From Vibrio ruber DSM 16370 (lineage in GTDB: Bacteria > Pseudomonadota > Gammaproteobacteria > Enterobacterales > Vibrionaceae): a stretch of DNA of 64,000 bases. Where the stretch lies: assembly GCF_900163965.1 (NCBI RefSeq), contig NZ_FULE01000005.1, positions 47,469 to 111,468 on the forward strand. The letters are read 5' to 3'. Both the position numbers and the translations under genes were made by a program. Of the stretch, positions 1 through 11,514 are shown piece by piece (position 1 is the stretch's first letter; each line of letters opens with the position of its first letter). Below the pieces are notes generated by a model. It was not told where the DNA came from and did no database searches. It saw only the letters and a program-made list of their open reading frames with translations.

Positions 1-2
1 GC

Positions 3-1145
3 AGTTCTGCCGGGCATCGAGGCTATGATGAGAAGATCACCTGGTTGCGTAAGCTGCTTGACTGGCAAGAAGAAATGTCTGACTCCGGTGAAATGCTCGA
101 CGAGTTACGCAGTCAGGTCTTCGATGATCGGGTTTACGCGTTTACACCCAAAGGGGATGTGGTTGATTTACCGATGGGGGCAACACCGCTGGATTTTGCT
201 TACCACATTCATTCCGAAGTGGGGCACCGGTGTATCGGTGCCAAGGTCGCAGGACGGATTGTGCCGTTTACCCATAAACTGACAATGGGCGATCAAGTTG
301 AAATTATCACCGCCAAAGAACCCAACCCATCCCGGGACTGGCTGAATCCGGCTCTGGGATTTGTTCATTCCGGACGAGCCCGGGCGAAAATTAATGCTTG
401 GTTTCGCAAGCAAAGCCGGGAAAAGAATTTAGAGGCCGGGCGAGAGATTCTGGAAACGGAACTGGCAAAAATCGGTGCGACACTCAAAGATGCCAGCGAG
501 TATGCGCTGAAACGATTTAATGTCAATTCTCCGGACGAGCTGTATGTCGGCATCGGCAGTGGTGACCTACGGATCAACCAGATCGTCAATCACATTAATG
601 CCTTGGTCAATAAGCCGACTGCGGAAGAAGAAGATCAGCTGGTTCTTGAAAAGTTACAAGAGAAAGAGCAAAAGACCACAACGCCGGCACCGAGTAAAGA
701 TGCGGTTGTGGTTGAAGGGGTTGATAATTTAATGACCCATTTGGCACGCTGCTGCCGTCCGATTCCCGGGGATGAGATTAAAGGTTACATTACTCAGGGG
801 CGGGGGATTTCCGTTCACCGGAGTGACTGTGAACAGTTGGAAGAGCTGAGCCACCACGCACCGGAGCGAATTATAGATACCGTTTGGGGACGCGGACTGC
901 TGGGCTCTTATGTGCTGACGGTTCGGATTGAAGCGATGGAGCGTGGTGGATTGTTGAAGGACATTACATCGCTACTGGCGAATGAGAAAATCAAAGTGAC
1001 CAGCATGAAGAGCCGGACTGATCATAAACGTCAGCTCATCTATATGGATTTTGATTTGGAACTGGCAAGTGTTGAAGTGCTCTCCCGAGTGTGTAAGCGG
1101 ATAGAGCAGACCAAAGATGTCCTGTCGGTCAAACGATTAGGATAA
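3..1145 (+). CDS. relA: GTP pyrophosphokinase RelA (C-terminal part, cut by window edge)
   Basis: This is the C-terminal half of the ribosome-associated (p)ppGpp synthetase of the stringent response. The open frame runs in from base 3 with no start, so the N-terminal hydrolase-like and synthetase domains lie mostly upstream of the window. What is visible begins just before the TGS domain (VYAFTPKGDVVDLPMGATP), followed by the helical region, the conserved cysteine/histidine segment HLARCCRPIPGDEIKGY and a C-terminal ACT/RRM domain (residues near SYVLTVRIEAMERGGLLKDI). These regulatory domains bind the ribosome and sense uncharged tRNA. A strong terminator follows at 1181, and mazG lies downstream as in many Gammaproteobacteria. 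The RelA rather than SpoT identity rests on the C-terminal sequence and on the mazG-pyrG-eno context. Confidence 0.95.
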   Translation, partial: SSAGHRGYDEKITWLRKLLDWQEEMSDSGEMLDELRSQVFDDRVYAFTPKGDVVDLPMGATPLDFAYHIHSEVGHRCIGAKVAGRIVPFTHKLTMGDQVEIITAKEPNPSRDWLNPALGFVHSGRARAKINAWFRKQSREKNLEAGREILETELAKIGATLKDASEYALKRFNVNSPDELYVGIGSGDLRINQIVNHINALVNKPTAEEEDQLVLEKLQEKEQKTTTPAPSKDAVVVEGVDNLMTHLARCCRPIPGDEIKGYITQGRGISVHRSDCEQLEELSHHAPERIIDTVWGRGLLGSYVLTVRIEAMERGGLLKDITSLLANEKIKVTSMKSRTDHKRQLIYMDFDLELASVEVLSRVCKRIEQTKDVLSVKRLG

Positions 1146-1180
1146 CGTGACTGGTACACTTATGCCTGTTTAGGTGCTAC

Positions 1181-1212
1181 AGAAAGCGAGGGGGAGCCCT
1201 CGCTTTCTCTTT
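1181..1212 (+). terminator. Rho-independent terminator after relA
   Basis: A perfect 12-bp stem (AGAAAGCGAGGG paired with CCCTCGCTTTCT) closes a four-base loop, 35 bases after the relA stop. The T-run after it is short (TCTTT), so termination may be partial. Confidence 0.75.
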
Positions 1213-1229
1213 AGAGTAAAAGAGGGGTT

Positions 1230-2039
1230 ATGTCTCATCCGATTGAACAGTTAAAGCAGATTATGGCTCAGCTCCGGGATCCTGAGAGCGGATGTCCGTG
1301 GGATCAAAAGCAGACATTTGACAGTATTGTGCCTCATACCGTGGAAGAAACTTACGAAGTGATCGATGCCATTCATGCGCGGGACTGGGAAAATCTGCAA
1401 GAAGAATTAGGTGATTTTGTTTTTCAAGCCATTTTTTACAGTCAGTTGGCTCAAGAGCAGGGACTATTTGACTTTGATGATGTGATTCGCAGTGTTAACG
1501 AGAAGCTGATCCGTCGCCATCCACATGTTTTTTCCGATCAGGTTTTTGCCGATGAAGCTGCGATTCGGGCCAATTGGGAAAAAATCAAATCAGAAGAGAA
1601 ATCCAGCGCTGGTCGTGAAGAACAAAGCATTTTAGATGGTGTGCCTAAGTCGCTTCCGGCATTGAGCCGAGCCTATAAATTGCAAGCCAAGTGCGCCAAG
1701 CATGGCTTTGACTGGGATACGCTGACGCCCGTTGTTGATAAAGTTCGTGAAGAGCTGGATGAAGTCATCGAAGCGGTGCATGACACTCCGCCTGATCCGG
1801 CTGCAATCGAAGATGAGTTGGGCGATCTGCTGTTTGCCGTAGTGAACCTGACGCGCCATTTGGAATTTCATCCGGAGTCTGCTCTTACGCGAGCAAATCA
1901 GAAATTTGCCCGACGTTTTCAAGGGGTTGAAGCACTGGCGAATCAGGAAGGTAAATCACTCGATGACTATACACTCAGTGAATTAGATCGCTTTTGGGAA
2001 CAGGTTAAGCAGCGGGAGAAAAATCGGGGTTCAGATTGA
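1230..2039 (+). CDS. mazG: Nucleoside triphosphate pyrophosphohydrolase MazG
   Basis: MazG hydrolyses nucleoside triphosphates to monophosphates and pyrophosphate, and in E. coli it also lowers (p)ppGpp. The 269-residue product has the usual tandem MazG folds. The first carries the metal-binding EETYEVIDAI...EELGDFVFQ pattern (about residues 37-65) and the second the pattern EELDEVIEA...EDELGDLLFA (about 173-205). Both acidic clusters are intact. The start codon follows AAGAGGGG. The gene sits directly after relA, a conserved neighbourhood that fits a link to the stringent response, but the strong hairpin between them suggests at least partly separate transcription. Confidence 0.96.
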   Translation: MSHPIEQLKQIMAQLRDPESGCPWDQKQTFDSIVPHTVEETYEVIDAIHARDWENLQEELGDFVFQAIFYSQLAQEQGLFDFDDVIRSVNEKLIRRHPHVFSDQVFADEAAIRANWEKIKSEEKSSAGREEQSILDGVPKSLPALSRAYKLQAKCAKHGFDWDTLTPVVDKVREELDEVIEAVHDTPPDPAAIEDELGDLLFAVVNLTRHLEFHPESALTRANQKFARRFQGVEALANQEGKSLDDYTLSELDRFWEQVKQREKNRGSD

Positions 2040-2156
2040 ACTCTGACAGTTGATCACAGTCCTTATAATGTAGCCCAAGCAGAATGAGCTACAATTGTGC
2101 GGATTGGATTTGATTTGAAGCAAAAAAGAAAAAGTGAGAGTGTGATAAGTTTCACG

Positions 2157-3881
<1,725 letters not shown>

Positions 3882-3889
3882 AAGGACAC

Positions 3890-3916
3890 GGGTAACGGTA
3901 AGGAATACGGTTACCC
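3890..3916 (+). other. Short inverted repeat between pyrG and eno
   Basis: GGGTAAC and GTTACCC form a 7-bp stem with a 13-base loop in the 74-bp pyrG-eno gap. There is no T-run after it. It could be a weak pause or mRNA processing site; nothing in the sequence decides this. Confidence 0.3.
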
Positions 3917-3934
3917 TATAGGTTTGACATTTAA

Positions 3935-5257
<1,323 letters not shown>

Positions 5258-5280
5258 TCACAGCTTGCTCGTCAATTGAA

Positions 5281-5308
5281 AAACGCCTCTTCTGAGGCGT
5301 TTTTTTTG
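5281..5308 (+). terminator. Rho-independent terminator after eno
   Basis: AAACGCCTC pairs with GAGGCGTTT around a four-base loop and is followed by a run of eight T. The upstream A-run means it may also serve the convergent cca gene. Confidence 0.9.
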
Positions 5309-5347
5309 TCTTGATGATTGTTAATTTGTTTGAGGGGGGGATTGTGA

Positions 5348-6562
5348 CTATAAAATCGTTTTGATTGCTGTAATTCTGCGTTTGTCTAATTCATCCCGAA
5401 TCTCTGCCCCTTTAAATCCTGCGGCAATGATCGATTGAACATCAATCGCGAGGGCAGCCTGATAGGCTGATTCAAATTGCGCTTTTTGTGGATAGGGAAT
5501 GTCTTCAAAGCCCAGTCGTCCCTGATGATCGGCTTGGCAGCACAACAGCACATGTTCAAGGCGTTCTGGCTTGCGCCACACATCCATTTTATTCAGTATT
5601 TTGAGATAAGTTGCCGGTTTCAAAATAGCAGCATTGTGAATATTGGTATGTTGTTCACAGACGATTAATGCTAAATCCCTGTATTCCGCCGGAACTCGAA
5701 TTCGTTCGCAAAGTGCACGGATACAAGCTAAACCAGTATGTGTATGCATTTTATGGCTCGGCCATTCACTCGGTGGTGTTTTTCCTTTACCGAGATCATG
5801 AACCATGGCTGCAAATCTGACCGGCAGCGATGCAGAGAGACGTGTCGATTGACGCATCACCATGAGTGTATGCTCACCGGTATCGATTTCGGGATGCCAC
5901 TTCTGAGGCTGCGGAACGCCGAATAGACCGTCTATTTCGGGGAAAATGACAGCCAGTGCGCCACATTCTCTCAAGACGGATAAAAAGATGTCAGGATGAT
6001 CCGTTGCGAGTGCTTGATGGAGTTCTTGCCAAACACGTTCTGCGGTTAAGTGAGCGACTTCTCCGGACTGAACCATTTGGCTCATTAAGGCCATTGTTTC
6101 CGGTGCGACGGTAAAACCGAGTGAAGCGAATCGGGCTGCGAACCGGGCAACACGGAGTATTCGCACCGGGTCTTCTGCAAAGGCATTTGATACGTGACGC
6201 AGTATTCTCTGCTCTAAATCGGCTTGACCGTGATAGGGATCGATCAGCTGCCCTTGAGGATCTTGTGCGATCGCATTGATGGTTAAATCCCGACGCATGA
6301 GATCATCTTCAAGGGTCACTTCCGGTGCAAAAAAACACTCAAACCCATGATAACCAGAACCACTTTTCTTTTCGGTTCTGGCGAGCGCATATTCTTCTTT
6401 TGTTTGTGGATGAAGAAATACCGGAAAATCTTTTCCGACGGACGTAAAACCTTGCTCAAGCATCAGTGAGGGGGTGCTGCCAACAACAACCCAATCTCGA
6501 TCTTTGATAGGAAGACCGAGTAACTGGTCACGAACAGAACCACCGACGAGATAGACTTCCAC
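5348..6562 (-). CDS. cca: Multifunctional CCA tRNA nucleotidyltransferase
   Basis: Cca adds or repairs the 3'-terminal CCA of tRNAs without a template. The 404-residue product opens with VYLVGGSVRDQLLGLPIKDRDWVVVG, the class II nucleotidyltransferase G-G-S-V-R-D motif followed by the catalytic D-x-D (KDRD). The DLMRRDLTINAIA and RILRVARFAARFASLGF motifs come next. The C-terminal part carries an HD phosphohydrolase domain (FAAMVHDLGKGKTP, about residue 255), typical of the gammaproteobacterial long form that also has phosphatase and 2',3'-cyclic phosphodiesterase activity. It follows the SH3-domain gene on the same strand, as ygiM-cca do in E. coli. Confidence 0.97.
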   Translation of the reverse strand: MEVYLVGGSVRDQLLGLPIKDRDWVVVGSTPSLMLEQGFTSVGKDFPVFLHPQTKEEYALARTEKKSGSGYHGFECFFAPEVTLEDDLMRRDLTINAIAQDPQGQLIDPYHGQADLEQRILRHVSNAFAEDPVRILRVARFAARFASLGFTVAPETMALMSQMVQSGEVAHLTAERVWQELHQALATDHPDIFLSVLRECGALAVIFPEIDGLFGVPQPQKWHPEIDTGEHTLMVMRQSTRLSASLPVRFAAMVHDLGKGKTPPSEWPSHKMHTHTGLACIRALCERIRVPAEYRDLALIVCEQHTNIHNAAILKPATYLKILNKMDVWRKPERLEHVLLCCQADHQGRLGFEDIPYPQKAQFESAYQAALAIDVQSIIAAGFKGAEIRDELDKRRITAIKTIL

Positions 6563-6595
6563 AGCTTGCCTCTTTTAGAACGGATGGTTGAAATC

Positions 6596-6618
6596 AGAAG
6601 GCCGGGAGCCGGCCTTCT
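6596..6618 (-). terminator. Hairpin between the SH3-domain gene and cca
   Basis: A 10-bp perfect stem (AGAAGGCCGG/CCGGCCTTCT) with a three-base loop lies just after the stop of the minus-strand SH3-domain gene. The T-run on the minus strand is poor, so it may be a weak terminator or an attenuator ahead of cca. Confidence 0.5.
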
Positions 6619-6625
6619 TCATATA

Positions 6626-7234
6626 TCACAGCCAGTTTGAGTGTGACTTTTTCCGTCTCGGAATCAGATGCGGGAGGATGATTCCCAGTAGTATGCCACC
6701 GAGAGCGACGCCACCGCCGTACATAAAATATTTCATCAGCAGGTCTTCTTTTTGGGTATCCAGCTTCGCTCTCAGCTCACGAATTTCACTTTGTGCTGTC
6801 GCCAGCTTCTCACTGATACCACTATAGTTTTCTTCCAGCTCAGAGATCTGCTTATTACGAACTTCAAGAGACTCTACTAACCCGGCTTTTTCCTGACTGG
6901 CGTTCTTTTCTGCATCAGCCAATTGCCCTTTCACATTCTTGAGTTCTTTCTCTAAACGCGGAAGACGGGACGCCATACTCTCTGTGGTGGTAATAAATTT
7001 ATCTTGCACCCAACCCTGACGACCTTTGTTATCGAGTATTTCACTATAACCTGTTTCTTTATTGGTTTTGAGCAGCTGTACTTTTTCACCTGCATTGATA
7101 CTGCCAATAATTCGATACTGGTTGCTCGGGCCTGAATGCATATAGGTAAACAAGTCATCTGCTATATAATGTACTTGTGCAAAAACGGGCGTGGTCAGAA
7201 GCGAAAGCAGCAACATGAATAACAGTTTTTTCAC
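6626..7234 (-). CDS. TIGR04211-type SH3 domain membrane protein (YgiM-like)
   Basis: The 202-residue protein has a Sec signal peptide (about residues 1-19, ending FAQ), a bacterial SH3 domain (about 22-83), a long charged coiled coil (about 90-165), a single transmembrane helix (about 170-191) and a short basic tail RRKK. This order matches the YgiM/TIGR04211 family, which is thought to act in the periplasm anchored to the inner membrane; its exact function is not settled. I chose the GTG at 7234 because AAAGGA precedes it and the signal peptide begins there. A longer in-frame reading up to 7357 adds residues with no homologous look. The gene is upstream of cca on the same strand. Confidence 0.88.
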   Translation of the reverse strand: MKKLLFMLLLSLLTTPVFAQVHYIADDLFTYMHSGPSNQYRIIGSINAGEKVQLLKTNKETGYSEILDNKGRQGWVQDKFITTTESMASRLPRLEKELKNVKGQLADAEKNASQEKAGLVESLEVRNKQISELEENYSGISEKLATAQSEIRELRAKLDTQKEDLLMKYFMYGGGVALGGILLGIILPHLIPRRKKSHSNWL

Positions 7235-7311
7235 GATAAATCCTTTAACGATAGGGTTGAAAAGTAAATCTCTCCAAATAGTAAAAAGTTTCTTTATATG
7301 GTGCAACAAAG

Positions 7312-7332
7312 AAGGGAGGCTTGGCCTCCCTT
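7312..7332 (-). terminator. Rho-independent terminator after the phosphate transporter gene
   Basis: On the minus strand a 9-bp stem (AAGGGAGGC/GCCTCCCTT) with a three-base loop is followed by the T-rich CTTTGTTG. It lies about 60 bases past the stop of the transporter gene. Confidence 0.7.
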
Positions 7333-7390
7333 TATGCAGATTTGAGTCAATAATCACATGGTTCTGACAAACGTCTGACGGTTACACACA

Positions 7391-8653
7391 CTATATGAAG
7401 AGTTTCTCGAGCATATAATAGAAAATAACAGCCAGTAGTGCACCTGCCGGTAACGTCACGACCCATGAGGCGACAATATTACGTACCACACCGAGGTTTA
7501 ATGCTGCAATACCACGGGCGAAACCAACCCCGAGAACCGCACCAACCAATGTTTGCGTGGTTGAAATCGGCAAACCAGTTCCTGAAGCCAGTACAACGGT
7601 TGAGGCTGTGGCAAGTTGTGCTGCAAAGCCACGACTCGGCGTCAGTTCAGTGATGCCGGTACCGACCGTTTCCATCACCTTATGTCCCAGCGTAGCAAGG
7701 CCGACGACAATCCCAAATCCACCTAAGGGTAAGATCCACCATGCGATTTGGGTTTTGCCTGAAATCTGACCAAGATTTTCAACCGTAGAAACAACAGCAG
7801 ACAATGGACCAATCGCATTCGCGACATCGTTAGAACCGTGAGCGAATGCCATCGCACAGGCGGTTACAACCATCAGCACACTGAAAATACTTTCGACGCC
7901 AGAGAAGCTGTGGTCTTCTTCACGCTTTGAGAAGCGCTTTTGGATGTACAGGTAGCCTCCGACCATGACAAGTGCTGAAACAAAAACAGCGGCTAGCCAT
8001 GCTTCACCGGTAGTCAGATGAAGACCGACGTGTTTCAGGCCTTTCTTAATGGTAACCAACGCGATGACCATGGTGGTGATAAACATATAGACCGGAACAA
8101 AGCGTTTGGCATTTTGGAGCGGGTTTTCCGTATCGAATATCAGGCGTTGTGCACTGACGAAAATCACATAGGCGAAGAACCCCGAGATAATCGGTGTGAT
8201 AATCCAACTGCCGACAATCCCCTGGACTGAATGCCAGTCAACGGCTTCAGTGCCCAGAGTGATACAGGCAAAACCGATAATTGCACCGATAATAGAGTGG
8301 GTTGTCGAGACCGGCCATCCCATATATGAGGCTAGTAATAGCCATGTCCCGGCTGCCAGAAGGGATGACATCATGCCATAAACAAGCGTTTCAGGCTGTG
8401 CGACAAACAGGTTTGTTTCGATGACGCCTTTACGAATTGTGTCTGTTACTTCTCCACCGGCAAGATAGGCGCCGGCGAACTCAAAAACCATCGCAATAAA
8501 GATAGCTTGTTTTACGGTCAGTGCTTTAGAGCCAACTGATGTTCCCATCGCATTTGCTACATCATTTGCACCGATGCCGATCGCCATCAAGAAACCGAAG
8601 GCTGCTGCCACAAGAATCAAGATAGATCCGTAACTTACAAGGATATCCATCAT
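7391..8653 (-). CDS. Low-affinity inorganic phosphate transporter (Pit family)
   Basis: This 420-residue integral membrane protein belongs to the PiT family of metal-phosphate/cation symporters. It carries the two duplicated family motifs: GANDVANAMGTSVGSKALT near residue 28 and AHGSNDVANAIGPLSAV near residue 270. Many hydrophobic helices flank a central hydrophilic loop (around KRFSKREEDHSF). It lies 127 bases after a PhoU-like DUF47 gene on the same strand, the usual pairing in Vibrio and Shewanella, where the small partner is thought to modulate transport. I saw no clear Pho box upstream of the pair. Two adjacent ATG codons at the start leave a one-residue uncertainty. Confidence 0.93.
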   Translation of the reverse strand: MMDILVSYGSILILVAAAFGFLMAIGIGANDVANAMGTSVGSKALTVKQAIFIAMVFEFAGAYLAGGEVTDTIRKGVIETNLFVAQPETLVYGMMSSLLAAGTWLLLASYMGWPVSTTHSIIGAIIGFACITLGTEAVDWHSVQGIVGSWIITPIISGFFAYVIFVSAQRLIFDTENPLQNAKRFVPVYMFITTMVIALVTIKKGLKHVGLHLTTGEAWLAAVFVSALVMVGGYLYIQKRFSKREEDHSFSGVESIFSVLMVVTACAMAFAHGSNDVANAIGPLSAVVSTVENLGQISGKTQIAWWILPLGGFGIVVGLATLGHKVMETVGTGITELTPSRGFAAQLATASTVVLASGTGLPISTTQTLVGAVLGVGFARGIAALNLGVVRNIVASWVVTLPAGALLAVIFYYMLEKLFI

Positions 8654-8780
8654 AATACCTAGTTGTTGATAACTAGCGGAGCACGCGCGACTATCTATCG
8701 TGGCCTATTCTTTAGCCACAATAATCAGATTCAGAGACGCAATGTGTGAGTGCCCTTAGTTATTGTGAAAATCTATAATC

Positions 8781-9461
8781 TCAGGAACGAGAGAGCATTA
8801 GCTCTAAGCGAGCTCCCACACGTTGAGCTTGGTCAGCGATACCGCCCACCCACTCTAGAATTTTGTATAAGAACATCATGTCAATCGGATTATATTTTGA
8901 CTCGATAGCCATCAACTGTTGGCGCAGGTGAATTTGCATCGTGTCGGTATCATCCTCAATGGCGTCTAGTTGGTTGATCATTTCCGCAACCAGAGTGACT
9001 TCCCGGCCCTTAAATCCGGTTTCAAGCAATTCATCCAGTTCTCCGATGACTTTCTGGGCTTGTGTCGCTGCATCAAGACAACGTTTCACATAGGCGATGA
9101 AATCTTGTTGAAGTGGTTCTGGTATCATCAGCTCTCGACCATAAACCCGGCCTGAGATATCTTTCGCGAGATTCGCAAGCTTATCTTGTTGGGTCAGGAG
9201 TTCGAGCATATCGGTTCGATCAACAGGAAGGAACAATCCGCGTGGCAGTTTCAGGCGGATTTCACGTTTGAGCACGTCGGCTTCTTTTTCCAGATGAGAG
9301 ATCTGAGCCCGAATTTCGGCTGCTTTTTCCCAGTCTTTCTGGAAAGTGACTTCAAAGAAGCTGATCAAGTAAGAACAGCATTCATTGACACAGACAACGT
9401 GTTTCTGCAAAGGCTTTATCGGGGACTTTGCAAATAACCCCATAATTGTATTCACTGGCAT
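8781..9461 (-). CDS. TIGR00153 / DUF47 PhoU-like protein
   Basis: The 226-residue protein starts MPVNTIMGLFAKSPIKPLQKH, the standard N terminus of TIGR00153 (YkaA-like) proteins. It is mostly helical with many acidic and basic heptads and resembles PhoU three-helix bundles. Members of the family sit next to Pit transporters, as here, and are thought to regulate phosphate uptake in the cytoplasm; direct biochemical evidence is limited. The ATG at 9461 is preferred over an in-frame TTG at 9470 because it matches the conserved N terminus. Confidence 0.9.
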   Translation of the reverse strand: MPVNTIMGLFAKSPIKPLQKHVVCVNECCSYLISFFEVTFQKDWEKAAEIRAQISHLEKEADVLKREIRLKLPRGLFLPVDRTDMLELLTQQDKLANLAKDISGRVYGRELMIPEPLQQDFIAYVKRCLDAATQAQKVIGELDELLETGFKGREVTLVAEMINQLDAIEDDTDTMQIHLRQQLMAIESKYNPIDMMFLYKILEWVGGIADQAQRVGARLELMLSRS

Positions 9462-9662
9462 GTGACTCAATCCAAAAATATAACCTTAAAAGAACATACA
9501 ACATTATGATGAAATGTCGAACATTGGCTATAAAGGCGCGCATGGTAACTCATTCGACGGTGCTTTAAAACCATTTTAGCGCATCAATGATATGTTATTT
9601 CTCACTTGCTCCTGTCCGAAATAGGCAATATCCTGTCGCTATCTGCCACGAAAGGTATTGTT

Positions 9663-11183
9663 ATGGAAACTGAGATAGAACTGAAGTTTTTCGTTTCTCC
9701 TGAATATTCAGATGTTTTGCGTCGTAAGATTGCCCAGACTAAAATTTTACAGCACCGTTGCCGGGAATTAGAGAATACATATTTTGACACGCCGGATAAC
9801 TGGCTGCGTCAACATGACATTGGTCTGCGTATCCGGTGCAGCGATGGGGTGTATGTACAAACGGTGAAAACCTCAGGGCGGGTTGTTGCTGGTCTTCATC
9901 AACGACCGGAATATAATGCTGAACATGACAGTAATACACCTTCTCTTTCTCTTCATCCTCAAGAAATCTGGCCCGAAGGCCGCAGTCCCGAGCAACTCGA
10001 AGCAGAGCTTCACCCTCTTTTTTCAACGGATTTCACGCGTGAGCAGTGGCTTGTCGGTATGCCTGACGGCAGTCAGATTGAAGTTGCATTCGATCAGGGA
10101 AAAGTACAGGCCGGTGAATTGGAAGATCCGATTTGTGAAGTTGAACTGGAACTGAAATCGGGTCAGACCGATGCTTTATTTTCTTTGGCAAGAACCCTGA
10201 GTGATGAAGGCGGTGTTCGCCTTGGCAATTTAAGTAAAGCGGCCAGAGGTTATCGACTGGTTTTCGGATATATGGGCGATGAACCCAAGCCTCTGGCTTT
10301 AGTTGAAACGACAGCCAGTGACACGGTTGAATCTTGTTTTATCCATTCATTGGAACATGCATTAGAACATTGGCATTACCATGAGCAGATTTATGTCGAG
10401 AAGGCCACGATCGAAGCTTTGCACGAGATTCGTCATGCGATCTGTTTTATTCGTCAGACGCTCGCCGTATACAGTGATATTGTCCCTCGACGTGCCAGTG
10501 CCATTCTGCGTCAGGAACTCAAATGGCTGGAAGAGGAACTGTCTTGGTTGAAAACCTCCAATTATCTGGATTATCTCTGTGAAGACAAAGGCCATATTCT
10601 ACGCAAGCTCGATGCCCGGAAGTTTTTATTAGCAGAGCTGCGGACCCTACAGGACGCCTTACCTTCAACGCAAGATATGCTGAAGCTATTTTATGGCTCC
10701 CGCTATGTCGGTTTGATATTGGATTTGAGTCGTTGGATTTTGACCAAAGGCTGGCAGCCTTTTTTGAATGACAAAGCACGAGAGATGATGGCGGAATCGA
10801 TTGAGCCATTTTCCGCAGAGCAGCTGGAACGAACCTGGAATGAGTTATTGGCTGCCTTCCCGGCGGATAAGTCGTTCTCCAGACAGGATTATCTGATTCA
10901 ACGGTATTGTCTGATGAGGAATTTATACACCGGGATTGGGTTTGCCAGTCTTTATGATGAAAACGAGCGCCAGTCATTTCGGTTGCCGTGGGCAGATTTG
11001 TTGCAAGGGATTGATGATCTTTTAACCCTCGAACCGTTGGAGAAGCAGATTGATAAGCTTGAAGGCGAACAGCAAGAGCAATTAAAACGCTGGTTAATTC
11101 GGCAGGAAAACTCGATTCTTCATGCTATGGAGCAAACCCGGAGCATTAGTATGAGTGTGACGCCATATTGGAAACACGCATGA
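9663..11183 (+). CDS. ygiF: CYTH and CHAD domain inorganic triphosphatase (YgiF-like)
   Basis: The 506-residue protein begins METEIELKFFVS, the ExExK signature of triphosphate tunnel (CYTH) enzymes. The CYTH domain spans about 1-200, and a helical CHAD domain with polyphosphate-binding character (around HEIRHAICFIRQTLAVY, from about residue 260) fills the rest. In E. coli YgiF hydrolyses inorganic tripolyphosphate. The ATG at 9663 follows AAAGG and gives the canonical N terminus; the frame is open 57 bases further upstream. In E. coli ygiF directly precedes glnE; here a chemoreceptor gene lies between them. Confidence 0.93.
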   Translation: METEIELKFFVSPEYSDVLRRKIAQTKILQHRCRELENTYFDTPDNWLRQHDIGLRIRCSDGVYVQTVKTSGRVVAGLHQRPEYNAEHDSNTPSLSLHPQEIWPEGRSPEQLEAELHPLFSTDFTREQWLVGMPDGSQIEVAFDQGKVQAGELEDPICEVELELKSGQTDALFSLARTLSDEGGVRLGNLSKAARGYRLVFGYMGDEPKPLALVETTASDTVESCFIHSLEHALEHWHYHEQIYVEKATIEALHEIRHAICFIRQTLAVYSDIVPRRASAILRQELKWLEEELSWLKTSNYLDYLCEDKGHILRKLDARKFLLAELRTLQDALPSTQDMLKLFYGSRYVGLILDLSRWILTKGWQPFLNDKAREMMAESIEPFSAEQLERTWNELLAAFPADKSFSRQDYLIQRYCLMRNLYTGIGFASLYDENERQSFRLPWADLLQGIDDLLTLEPLEKQIDKLEGEQQEQLKRWLIRQENSILHAMEQTRSISMSVTPYWKHA

Positions 11184-11514
11184 TCTGAGGAACATTGAAT
11201 CGCTGCGTCGGGTTGGTGCAGTCGATATCCTTATTTCTGGTCTTTTGTCATATTTAACAGTAAGAAAAGACTACAGAACAGCTCCGATGAGTCGATATAA
11301 TCGTTATCATCTGGGCTTCAAATCACTTTATCAGTGTGGATGTCTGAAAATATAAGGGGATCTACGCTGTTCTTGATGACCTTCATAATGTTTGCAGATG
11401 AATTTTGATATGCTCTTTCTATTGTTATGGCAATCATAAAAATAAGACTAGTGATCGAACGGGAATGATTGAATTTAAAAAATTAGGAATATTAGGACTT
11501 AGTGGAGACGGATC
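11184..11514. other. 331-bp gap between ygiF and the chemoreceptor gene
   Basis: No convincing coding frame, RNA gene or terminator hairpin was seen. The right-hand half is AT-rich and presumably holds the chemoreceptor promoter, but no motif was strong enough to place. Confidence 0.5.

Noticed and set aside
9471..9605. Possible Pho box upstream of the phosphate transport pair
   Set aside because: No CTGTCAT-type direct repeats were found.
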